From Lingula anatina (taxonomy: Eukaryota > Brachiopoda > Lingulata > Lingulida > Lingulidae), in NCBI RefSeq assembly GCF_001039355.2, contig NW_019774626.1:348550-412549 (forward strand): a DNA stretch of 64,000 nt, in the 5' to 3' direction. Shown piece after piece: positions 24,501 through 34,340 of this stretch; within the stretch, counting starts at the first letter, position 1, and each line of letters starts with the position of its first letter. The notes below the pieces were generated by a model. It saw only the letters and a list, made by a program, of their open reading frames with translations, did not search any database and had not been told where the DNA came from. A program made the position numbers and the translations under genes.

Positions 24501-25194
24501 CGTACCTCGGCTGTGGCGGTATACCTGTTTATTATCACCAACATCGGAGGCAATATTCCTCTCCTGGTCCCTCCACTGCAGACAGCTTTTGAGGTCATGA
24601 CTGATGACAAGGCAGAGAGTTTGAGATGTAAGTAAAACGTGCAGTTTGCCTCGTACATAAATCTGAGTGGGTAATTATGGCTTAGTTTTTGATTACCATT
24701 CCTTTGTTATGGCTTATTTTCGTAATAACGTCTAATGCTAAATTGGTTTGTTTTTGCCTTAAGATAATGAAATGATAGTTATGAGCAAATTAAATTTCAA
24801 GCTAACTCTGTCATGTATCCATAATTTTATCTACCATATAAAACTAGTTGTTTAGTCAACAAGAATGAATTAGCCATTTATTTGGAAATACTTATATACT
24901 TTTCAGTCTTTATCAAATGTAATGCAATCTTTATTCTTGATATATTTTTGCCTTTTTCTAGATGTCTATGTGTTTTGTTTTGCAGATGCACTTTATATAT
25001 TGTTCCCTGGTTTGTATGTGGCAGGCGCATTCCTCTTCCTCCTGACTCTTTGTATGCTCAAGAGAGATATTAGAAAAGTAGAAAATTACAATTATGTACA
25101 ACTTGAAGGCTCACAGCATGATGATGATGAAGATGAGGAGGAGGATGAAAGTACTGGCATTATAGGGGACAGGGAAAGCAAACGCACATCATGA
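18573..25194 (+). CDS. spinster-like major facilitator superfamily transporter
   Basis: Nine coding exons: 18573-18670, 18811-18948, 19636-19902, 22551-22713, 23059-23278, 23621-23817, 24012-24096, 24442-24627 and 24986-25194. Their phases agree and give 520 residues. The first span ends in LLNQLDRY, like the LLNYxDR segment of spinster proteins. A long extracytoplasmic loop follows with sequons at N60, N66 and N76 and several Cys. Then come MFS motif A (GFAADQYNRK, 123-132), LLRFGLGFGEAG, an ADYF...RGSALGVYNWG stretch, GWRWVFIISGIPG, a central cytoplasmic loop, and a second half with VGGSIGVVLGGFISD and SKVRTSAVAVYLF. The C-tail has an acidic run (DDDEDEEEDES). Spinster-type carriers move lipids or small organic molecules, often at lysosomal or plasma membranes; the substrate here is unknown. 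Exon 5 ends in a GC donor (CAG|GCATGT). Confidence 0.9.
20395..22420 (+). mobile_element. 5'-truncated non-LTR retrotransposon (LINE) in intron 3 of the MFS gene
   Basis: The frame is open from 20395 to the stop at 22179 and encodes the reverse transcriptase core: NYRGIAI, ENQIGFTKGARTSDH, FVDFSSAFDTVW (motif A), GVKQGCVLSPSLFNLFLSDL (motif B) and YADDLVLIS (catalytic motif C with the Asp pair). A C-terminal CKLCDSNKVEDEFHLLLEC block follows, a Cys/His motif typical of many animal LINE ORF2 proteins. No endonuclease domain is seen upstream; a stop at 20392 and a probable frame break suggest 5' truncation or decay. A 3' region with AATAAAG lies at about 22400. It is inserted in the host gene's sense orientation. 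Clade not assigned; no RNase H is seen. A long intact frame suggests fairly recent insertion. Confidence 0.85.
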
Positions 25195-26010
25195 ATGAGG
25201 ATTTATTTGAATACAAACTGGCAGGGTTATGTGAGCTGTTCTGGAAGCCTAGGCATACTGATGTGGAATAATGATGTGACGCTGTAAGAAGCAAGGCAAT
25301 CTTCATTTAAACATTCACAATTGTTGTCTATTTTTATACAAGGACTACTGGCACTAGTATGCCTAAGCTGTCTTGGATATAATGCTTTGCTGTATCCTAA
25401 AGCATCAAGGACTTACTTTTAATTTGATTTTGAGCAACCCTTGAAGCAGAATTTTACATTAACACAACCGCAGGGTGCAAATTGGATTTTTCTTTCATTT
25501 TGGGCAGATTTTTGGGGAAGGACCAACTTTTTGAGTGGTTCTCAGGAGAGTTATTGTTAAGTATTTTTTCATTTATTTAAAAAACAGATTTTATATGACT
25601 AATCCCCAGTCCCCAGCACAGTTCATACCCAGTTTTAAGGTTATAAAAAGAGGAAAATGAAAAAATAAAAGAACGCACAAAGAACATAACAATTAAGGTT
25701 TCACCTTTTTACAATAGTTTGTGCAATTTTTACCATTGTAAGAAATTAATGGATCTCGAAATCGTATGAAAACCAATGTTAGACAAAAATATTTTACAGA
25801 TAATCATAATTTAAAACTATCAACAATGTCATTCATGAAAGTGTGGATTATTGAGTTGATTTATGTAGCCAATGCTTCAAACAACCACTTCTTTCCTCAT
25901 GTAAGAAATTCTTGTTATGTAAATGATAAATGCCAAAGTTCCAACTTTGATCCTGTTGAATTCTATATACTGTTTAGGAATTCACTGATTATATTTATAT
26001 AATATGAAGG

Positions 26011-26016
26011 AATAAA
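26011..26016 (+). terminator. AATAAA polyadenylation signal, possible end of the MFS transporter
   Basis: AATAAA about 820 bases after the MFS stop codon. Usage is not proven. Confidence 0.35.
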
Positions 26017-26344
26017 ATGAGAAAAAAATTATTATCAAACTGTCATCTGTTTTAGCCTAAAAAAGTTATTTCTACAAATCGTGTGGATACCGTTCTTATG
26101 ACGTGTTATTTATTTATTTTTATTTTTTACTGAATTCCCACCTTGCTAAACTATTGAATACAAGAAAAATTATTTCAAGGGGAGGGGGGACAGAGATAGA
26201 GCAAGGGAGCGGGGTCAATTAAAACGCCCCCTCTCTCCAATAAATGTCATGTCACATTTTTATGCAAAAGGTAATTTGCCGGGACCGACGAGCGCCTGCA
26301 TTCGTTTTCGCGCCTTCCCGATCACGTGACCAGCTCGTATACGA

Positions 26345-26475
26345 GGGGAAGGTGACATGCCTCATCCGGGATTCGAACTCATGACTACTCGTGACTCGTT
26401 ACCATGGTGGATGATTGGTTTGGGTTTTTTTAACAGCCTTGCACGCTACCGATTGCGCCGTGAGGGACCCGCCCA
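26345..26475 (-). repeat. tRNA-Asn-like / SINE-like promoter module, copy 1
   Basis: On the minus strand, GTCCCTCACGGCGCAATCGG followed by TAGCGTGCAAGGCTGTTAA closely resembles the 5' half of an animal tRNA-Asn, including a GTT anticodon position and the A box GGCGCAATCGG. About 65 bases later comes AGTTCGAATCCC, a good B box. The two halves are too far apart for a real tRNA and the 3' arms do not pair, so this is a tRNA-derived element and not a tRNA gene. An identical or nearly identical copy lies at 27861-27991. Confidence 0.55.
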
Positions 26476-26564
26476 CCCTCCGTGGGTACGAGTTTCCTCT
26501 TATAGTAACCAAAGAAAATTTTTAGAAATGATCTCCGGCGACCAAAAAGTTACGTTGGACGTTC

Positions 26565-26640
26565 TAGAATTCGAACCCGGCATGGTGTCTTACCTTCTGT
26601 GTCCCAGTCAGCGAAGTTACCACGGAACCGCGGTAGCTTC
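26565..26640 (-). repeat. second tRNA-like B-box module, copy 1
   Basis: Minus strand: GCGGTTCCGTGGTAACTTCG, then about 45 bases later CCGGGTTCGAATTC. The second block fits a polymerase III B box and the spacing from the GTGGTAACT block is tRNA-like, but I could not fold a convincing cloverleaf. It is repeated at 28081-28156. Confidence 0.35.
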
Positions 26641-27860
26641 TTGAAACGGCTCTAATTCAAATGCAAACTTTATGCCTTGTTATGAAGAGGGCCAGTTTGG
26701 ATGCACATGTAAATGCCCGAAATTACAATCGATAGCCCTTGAGCCGTAAAACATGAATTTCATCCCGCACAACGCCTTTCCCCAAACATCGTATTATCAT
26801 TGAACGTTGAAGAAGATGATGTACACGAGACCTTCGTTGAGAAGCCGACAAGGAGCGTTCCAAGATAGATTCCTTTTTTATTTTTTTTAAACTGTCACTT
26901 TGTTTTGAGCTGAGATTCAGTTTGGTATCACCTCTGACGTTAAAAAGCACAGGGGGCGATTATAGTTTTAGCAAGCCCCTGAAAAGAGGGAATCATTAAA
27001 AAGCGTCCAAATGTGTTAAAGCTGGTGCGTTTTCCTTTCAAACAATTGCAACCTTGTGAATTTTGACAAAATTTCTGCTGAACGCGGTTTACAGGCGGTA
27101 TGACGTGGTGCCAAAGCGGGAAAGCTACCGAAACAATATCAACTTTGGTCGCTTTTTTTGATAAGACTGCTCGGCACGTAACTAGCCAGATGATTTTTTG
27201 ATGCTGTTATTTTCATTTTGGTTTACAGTGAGATTCCGTCTGACTTCACCTGTGAAGTTATCGAGCACGACGAGGGCTAAAGCGGTTTACAGTTTGGTAG
27301 TTTTGGATTTGAGTAGTCTTTGCCATTTCTAATGACCATTGTGGAGTTGCCCCGGGTACTGACTGTAAGACAATATGAACGGTCTGGAGAATGAAGGCCC
27401 CAGAGGTGGGGATTGCATTTAAAACACAACAAAATGTAACATTGGGTAAAGCAATAGCGGTGACGTGATTTCCGAAAAAGAAAATAATAAAATAAATTAT
27501 TTTGCTGATAATCCTCCCGAGAAGACAGCACTCTCAGATGAAAGGGCAGTATGACGTGCTTGGCACCATGGCGGGTTAGCTATACTGACTCAATTCAAGT
27601 TTGATCTGTTGTGTAGCTGGTTAAGGATAGAGATCAATGACCATCCCCGCCTAAGCATCATTTTAAGAACCTTAAATGAAGAGTAAGGAAGTGTTATCGA
27701 CGAGGCAGACATTTTGATAACGACCAGCAAAAGTTGTTGCCAAATCGATCACTTATGCGAAAGTATACGGGCTTTTTATGCAAAAGGTAATTTGCCAGGA
27801 CCGACGAACGCCTGCATTCGTTTTCGCGCCTTCCCGATCACGTGACCAGCTCGTATACGA

Positions 27861-27991
27861 GGGGAAGGTGACATGCCTCATCCGGGATTCGAACTCGTGA
27901 CTACTCGTGACTCGTTACCATGGTGGATGATTGGTTTGGGTTTTTTTAACAGCCTTGCACGCTACCGATTGCGCCGTGAGGGACCCGCCCA
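27861..27991 (-). repeat. tRNA-Asn-like / SINE-like promoter module, copy 2
   Basis: Second copy of the module at 26345-26475, inside the second tandem unit; the one difference noticed is GAACTCGTGAC where copy 1 has GAACTCATGAC. Confidence 0.55.
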
Positions 27992-28080
27992 CCCTCCGTG
28001 GGTACGAGTTTCCTCTTATAGTAACCAAAGAAAATTTTTAGAAATGATCTCCGGCGACCAAAAAGTTACGTTGGACGTTC

Positions 28081-28156
28081 TAGAATTCGAACCCGGCATG
28101 GTGTCTTACCTTCTGTGTCCCAGTCAGCGAAGTTACCACGGAACCGCGGTAGCTTC
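28081..28156 (-). repeat. second tRNA-like B-box module, copy 2
   Basis: Copy of the module at 26565-26640 inside the second tandem unit, with no difference seen by eye. Confidence 0.35.
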
Positions 28157-28991
28157 TTGAAACGGCTCTAATTCAAATGCAAACTTTATGCCTTGTTATG
28201 AAGAGGGCCAGTTTGGATGCACATGTAAATGCCCGAAATTACAATCGATAGCCCTTGAGCCGTAAAACATGAATTTCATCCCGCACAACGCCTTTCCCCA
28301 AACATCGTATTAACATTGAACGTTGAAGAAGATGATGTACACGAGACCTTCGTTGAGAAGCCGACAAGGAGCGTTCCAAGATAGATTCCTTTTTTATTTT
28401 TTTTAAACTGTCACTTTGTTTTGAGCTGAGATTCAGTTTGGTATCACCTCTGACGTTAAAAAGCACAGGGGGCGATTATAGTTTTAGCAAGCCCCTGAAA
28501 AGAGGGAATCATTAAAAAGCGTCCAAATGTGTTAAAGCTGGTGCGTTTTCCTTTCAAGCAATTGCAACCTTGTGAATTTTGACAAAATTTCTGCTGAACG
28601 CGGTTTACAGGCGGTATGACGTGGTGCCAAAGCGGGAAAGCTACCGAAACAATATCAACTTTGGTCGCTTTTTTTGATAAGACTGCTCGGCAGTAACTAG
28701 CCAGATGATTTTTTGATGCTGTTATTTTCATTTTGGTTTACAGTGAGATTCCGTCTGACTTCACCTGTGAAGTTATCGAGCACGACGAGGGCTAAAGCGG
28801 TTCACAGTTTTGTAGTTTTGGATTTGAGTGGTCTTTGCCATTTTAATGACCATTGTGGAGTTGCCCCGGGTACTGACTGTAAGACAATATGAACGGTCTG
28901 GAGAAGGAAGGCCCCAGAGGTGGGGATGGCATTTAAAAACACAACAAAGTGTAACATTGGGTAAAGCAATAGCGGTGACGTGATTTCCGAA

Positions 28992-29788
28992 GATACTTTC
29001 TTTTTCTGCTGAACGTGGTATACACTAATTGGATTATTTTTAGCTAAGATTTATCCTGCAACAGTGAGATAATATTTAACGCACATACATGTAGTTTTGC
29101 AGTGACACGTTTACCTTTTGCTGTCAGCATGTTGACCATCTTTGTCAATAATAAAAGTAATAAAACTTTTATTTATAATATATTTATTAAATAATATATT
29201 ATTATTTAAATCTAGAAAATATTTTTGTGGTCACTACAAAATAAGATGACAATGTTCAAAGGATTGATTTAAATGGAAATTTAAAAGAAAAGAGAAAGTT
29301 GTAATTTTGCGTTGTAAAGTATAACATGCTCAATCATATTTCGTAAAAAGATAAGTTTTCAGTGCTTTTATAAAATCATATGCTAAACTTACCTGCATAT
29401 ATTTCTTAGGCTGGGTTCCCATCCCTAGAGAGATCGATCTGACAGGATCGGTCCATCTCCAAGGGGTCCCTCGCTAAATTGTTTTCAGCCCAAGCGGTTG
29501 AGACGCCTGGGACGCCCACTAAAGCTGCTAAAAGATGGTTAATTACCCCTATCAGCCTCAGCAGACGTGACAGATAACTAAGCCGCCCAAGTTAATTGCA
29601 ATTAAGCGAAAATCCCCTCGGAGTAAGTTCGATCCAAAGTTAGCACGCTAGGGTCTGAGAATGGTCTCTTAGTTCTTGTAGTAACTGATTCCATTCGTAC
29701 TTGTACACTTATCCATTGTTGTCGAGCAAGAATAAATCAATTGATCCCTCTAGCTGGATTCTTTATTTTCAACTAATTCAAAGTCAGC
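28992..29788. other. 5' flank of the lectin gene, no gene recognised
   Basis: AT-rich up to about 29400, then a GC-richer block (29410-29640) with palindromes AGATCGATCT (about 29430) and TTAATTGCAATTAA (29592-29605). The last 100 bases before 29789 probably hold the lectin promoter and leader; no clear TATA box was identified. Confidence 0.4.
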
Positions 29789-32601
29789 ATGGGAGAAGGA
29801 CAGACGTATTTTACCGTCGTTGCGTATTTCACCGCGCTGGTGGCTGCGAGCAGTGATGCTTTTCAGTTTACAAACCCAGACGGTTGCGGACACGATGTGT
29901 CCCACTCCAGCGTCATGATGCGTACGACCCAGCGGGCGCAGTCGTTCTGTGCCCTGCGCTGTTCGCAAGACCCATCTTGCCAAGGTTTCAACTGGCAAAG
30001 AGAACCCGAGAACGGTGTCCATTCGTGCGAGCTCGTGGACGCGGCATCAGATGAACATGGCTCTCATCTAAACGTCAACTTGGGGTTTTCTTACATGGAA
30101 AAGGTTTGTGAATTACTTAAAAATATTATTTAGTGTGTATCGTTGGAAATATAAACAACTTTTTACTGATTAACATTTGACGAGGTGGCAAATTTTAAAA
30201 CAAAATCACATTTTGCTAATTTTAATTTAAACTGAAATAAATGAAATAAGGACAAAAATAATAATTTGAAAATCTGTGAGACTACTCATCTTATTCTATT
30301 TCTTTACCATCTGTTTGAGAATATCGTTCCTTATTTCTTTTGTATTATCATTTGAATTATTACTGTTTCAGTCCCAGTCAGGCTTCCAGTCTGCCACTAC
30401 AACATGCAGAAAGTTGAAAACGCGAGGTAACTCTATACGTACGATTTGTCATTCTTGCAAGTTAATACATTTTTAGAAACCAAGAAAATCTCTTCGCCAG
30501 CCTTCTTTTTCCCATCATATTCAGACTTCAAAACCACGCCCAATTATTGACATTATTTCGTCGTTAGTTTTTGCGTCAGTTTACAAATCTAAATTGCTCA
30601 GAGAACAAAACATGTTTTGATGGTGATGCCTTCTGATATTATAACTCTCTATCGTTCTCTTTCACTCTCTTACTCTCTCTTTCTCACACACATGCACACA
30701 TTGTAAGTTTGGAACAAAACGCAAAATATTTATAACCAATAGTTACTGAGAGACACTGATGGCCATATATATATTCTTTTTTTAAGTCACGTTACTGTAA
30801 CTGTGTAATATGTGAAACCATTTAATTTAGATGTTTTTTCATCCGCACCAAAGGACAATAACAGCGCGATTTTGTTAGTCAAAACTGCAACATATCCAAC
30901 GACTCCACTGAATCCATTCTCAGAATTTTCGTATATTCAACCTGCCAATCGGATGCCTTCCTTGTATAAGGCCTGCTCAAAGGACTAGTCGCACCACGTT
31001 GTTGACAGGATGGCAGACTCTTGATCGTTTAATATTGATCATACAACCATTGTTACAAATCCTTTGAATAAACTAGTGCTCAGTGAATTTCCTGAAAAAT
31101 TGAGTAATGGATCTAACATTGATCTCAGACAAATTGAGATGACCCTTCATTTTGTAAAGCCACATTATACAACTCGTATGATAGACCAGTTTTATTATTT
31201 TTAATTTCCTCTATAATGTGATTCTATAATGTTCTTAGAGGTATTTGAATCTGGGCGGATAAACTATTGTGTAAACTACTTTGTGTAACAGCTTTAGCGC
31301 ATGCTACTTATGTTCACTAATGCATTTGCTAATATAAAAAGGGTTTAAACTATAAAAGGATCGAAATTCCTCACTAATTGAACATCGCATAAAATGACCC
31401 AAAAGAAATTAAACTTTTTTGATCCATAAACCATAAATTAAAAATGAGTAGACTCAAGCCCATGATACAATGATACTCAAACCAATTCTAAATTTCTGAA
31501 TTCTTTCTTTCTCTTTCTCGTGCATTTAGCATACACAACCGAGCCTGTAAAATCAAAGATGACCACCTTCTCACTGCTAAGGGCATCTCTCTGATTTTTG
31601 GATATGTCTTCCTATATTTTCAGATTGTTTGTGTCCGGCTGGGTACTCTCAGATGGGGTGCTCTTGCTATAAGTTCAACTCTGCACAGACCGATTTTGAA
31701 ACTGCACAAGCAAGTTGCCGTTCAGATTCCCCCTTTTCTGATATAGTTTCCATCGACAGCGCAGAAGAGACGCTGATCCTAAAACAGTTGGTACTATCAT
31801 CTGGTAAGTAAGAAGGTGCTGTTTCTTTGAATGTGACACTCACTTGCAAAACTAGTCATCGTGTTGATTGCACCATCACAACCAACACACTCACACATAT
31901 CACACTCTTTACACGGTAACGAACACAAGTGAGAATAAATATGAAAAGCAGCAGTCTGTAATTGCCTGATCTAGTGTCATATATACAAGATAAAACGAGA
32001 AATATTTCGAAACACAAAAACATGGATGCGTTCATGGAGGTCCTCGTTGTTGAGATATGGCATATATTTCCTGTCATTTATCAAATGACATACATGCAAA
32101 ACTTTTATTAAGATATTATGTCAACAAGATTCTGCATTTCAGGGCCTAATCAAATTACGGGAAGTGTATTTATTTTAAAAACATGAACTACTTAAGTAGC
32201 AATTCATTTCAGATTCGAGCATTTATAATTTACCAATATTCTACTTGGTGTCAAAATGAAATGTATATAGGCCTATATGCTATTCGACCAATTAATTTTA
32301 ATTAATATTAATGACTTTACTGTCACTGATCATTTAATGTTTAGAAAGCGGAGACGCCAATCAATTTACTCTGCACGATGCCTACGACTTCGATGGCGAC
32401 AACCAGAATTATGTCCACTCCAGTAAAGGCAACGCGACTTTAAGTTATATCAACTGGTCGACGAATGAACCAAATAATGCCAATGAGCTCTGCGTTGCGT
32501 TCACACCTAATTCAGGTGTTTGGTTTGACGTGCCATGCAGTTGGACAACCCTTCAATCCATCTGTGAAATAGATAAAAACTTCAATGGCTGTAGTTGCTG
32601 A
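29789..32601 (+). CDS. secreted PAN/apple-like plus C-type lectin domain protein
   Basis: Four coding exons, 29789-30103, 30372-30426, 31624-31803 and 32345-32601, join in phase into 268 residues. Residues 1-24 are a signal peptide (VVAYFTALVAASSDA). Residues about 33-105 look like a PAN/apple module: Cys at GCGHDV, SFCALRCSQDPSCQGFNW and SCELVD. Exon 2 is a short linker. From about residue 125 a C-type lectin domain follows: CPAGYSQMGCSCYKF, AQASCRSD, INWSTNEPNNANELC and WFDVPCS...SICEID. EPN at 225-227 is the mannose-type calcium/sugar motif; the usual WND is WFD at 243-245, so one calcium ligand is changed. Such lectins are common in invertebrate immunity and mucus, and binding of mannose-like sugars is plausible but not certain. 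AATAAA at 33197 may end the transcript. Confidence 0.9.
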
Positions 32602-32649
32602 GAAGCCGTTCAGATTCTTCATTCAGGTACATGTGTATTTTGATCGCGT

Positions 32650-33359
32650 TGTCTCTGATTTACTGAACTAGAGTTGGATTACTGACAATTAAGTCTTTCT
32701 ATCTCGTTTTAGACAATGGGGCCAAAGTGAAATGTCACCCATGGAAACATTTGCTCGTCTGGGGATTTAAAACTATACCAAAAATTTTCCTTCAATCATT
32801 TTTTCTGGAAATGTCAACATTTTATCCACAGTCAACAAGGTAAACCACATCCAGAGCTGTTCACAGAATCAAGATCTATTAATCATATTGAGTTGTGATT
32901 GTCTTGTGTTTGAATGAGTATCTGAATGTGTCACTTTTGTCACGGAAAAGAAGACTGATGGAGTTTACTCGTAAAAGTTATAACAGAGGTCATGTGTCTT
33001 TGATAGACCCCATAGAACGACATTTGATATACCGTTGTTCCTTTTCATTCAAACACATAGCAAGAGCGTTTGTAGTTCACAAAGCAGACACACGATCGAC
33101 ACAAATGAATATCATAGACGTTCTCAACCATGTCATATAAGGTTTTTGTTTCTGTAACTAATGGCAATTTACTGGGTACTTTACTGAGTATTTTTGAATA
33201 AATGTCGCATTTTTTTTGCAAGGAAACTGGTGGTGTGGTCGCTTTTATCTATATATGCTAAGGTGTGGGAAGTGAACATTTATCTCGGTTGGATAAAACA
33301 GCACTCCGATCTCGAATTTAACGTTTCAAAAGTTTTACACTTTTTACTTTCTGCTTTTG

Positions 33360-33397
<38 letters not shown>

Positions 33398-34340
33398 GGC
33401 AAACACAGTGCTTAGTTTTTTGCCCATTTATTGACCAATTTACAGTAACAGTTATCGTTAAAATTTTCTCTAAAAACAAAAAAGTTAATATCTTAACCTA
33501 AATGAAATGTAATACGGCTGATGAAGTTATGTGGATTTCATTTTCAATGTACCAAACACATCATGAACTCAGTAAGACAATACAACTTGTATGGAGACGA
33601 GAGCAATTAAAGGTGATACACAAAACGTGTGACACACAATCCGTCGTTTTTCCCAAAACAAACCTACTTTTACCTTAAAAGAGAAAAAATACTGTGACAC
33701 TGATGAAATACGTTCACTAAACTGTTGGATGTGCCGCACATGTATATGACTTGTAGAAATACATCTTGCTGAGTTGCCGTTACATGCAGATTATTATTAC
33801 TGTACAACAGCCTATGCTACTTCAAACATCCCCTACTTTCCGACTTAGCCAAATGCACGAACGTAAATACTATTGTACCGGTACGCAGGGTAAATCTATA
33901 ACAATATATTTATAATATAAATTTATATTCAACTGAAACAGTTTGTTTCTATTCCCCTCGTTCTCAGGCAAAATTTCTGTCAATATTAAGATTAACAATA
34001 GATCTACGCATTTTGAGGACTGTTATGTTGACTTTTCCGAACTGTCAGAAGAACCAAACTTGCAAACCCGGCGCATATGCTTGTATGATTTAGTCAAAAT
34101 GCCATTGCTTTGCATATGTATAAAATCATTGTCTACCAAAGAACATAGTGCCTTCAAACCAAGTTAGACTTGTGTTCGTGCATAATAATGGATCTATAAA
34201 GTAAAAAAAAATCCATGTAAAGGAAAACGAATATTCATTTAACTGTACAACGTGAAGAGAAAATTATGTATACTACATGTTAAACTAAGACAAAACCCAT
34301 TTTTCATTATAACACATCTTGTGAGGGGGCTTCCTGCCGA
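32650..34340. other. convergent intergenic region with a (TC)n tract
   Basis: 3' flank of the lectin gene (+), with AATAAA at 33197-33202 and a (TC)n run at 33361-33397. The open frame at 33943-34167 begins near an acceptor-like CTCAG, but I see no domain and no partner exon. Confidence 0.45.
33361..33397. repeat. (TC)n microsatellite
   Basis: About 18 TC repeats downstream of the lectin gene. Confidence 0.9.

Larger units (their letters stand above)
26257..28991. repeat. tandem repeat of 1516-bp period, 1.8 copies
   Basis: 26257-27476 is repeated with very few differences at 27773-28991 (offset 1516, then 1515). The 296-bp segment at 27477-27772 occurs once. The simplest reading is one complete 1516-bp unit followed by a second unit cut short at 28991. 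Both copies are relatively GC-rich and hold the same 95-codon plus-strand frame and 75-codon minus-strand frame, neither resembling a known protein. On the minus strand each copy carries two tRNA-like segments (listed separately). It is not a typical LTR pair, as the copies lack TG...CA ends and enclose only 296 bp. Confidence 0.9.

Noticed and set aside
26345-26475. Split or intron-containing tRNA-Asn gene
   Set aside because: The 5' half fits, but the 3' half does not pair with it and no splice-compatible anticodon stem can be drawn.
26357-26644. 95-codon frame present in both 1516-bp units
   Set aside because: It overlaps the minus-strand tRNA-like modules, reads through a B box, and resembles no protein.
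26257-28991. LTR retrotransposon with 1.2-kb terminal repeats
   Set aside because: The repeats lack TG...CA ends and enclose only 296 bp with no retroviral-type coding sequence or primer site; a tandem repeat fits better.
33943-34167. Possible downstream exon of the lectin gene
   Set aside because: The lectin already ends with a stop codon after a complete domain, and no donor links it to this frame.
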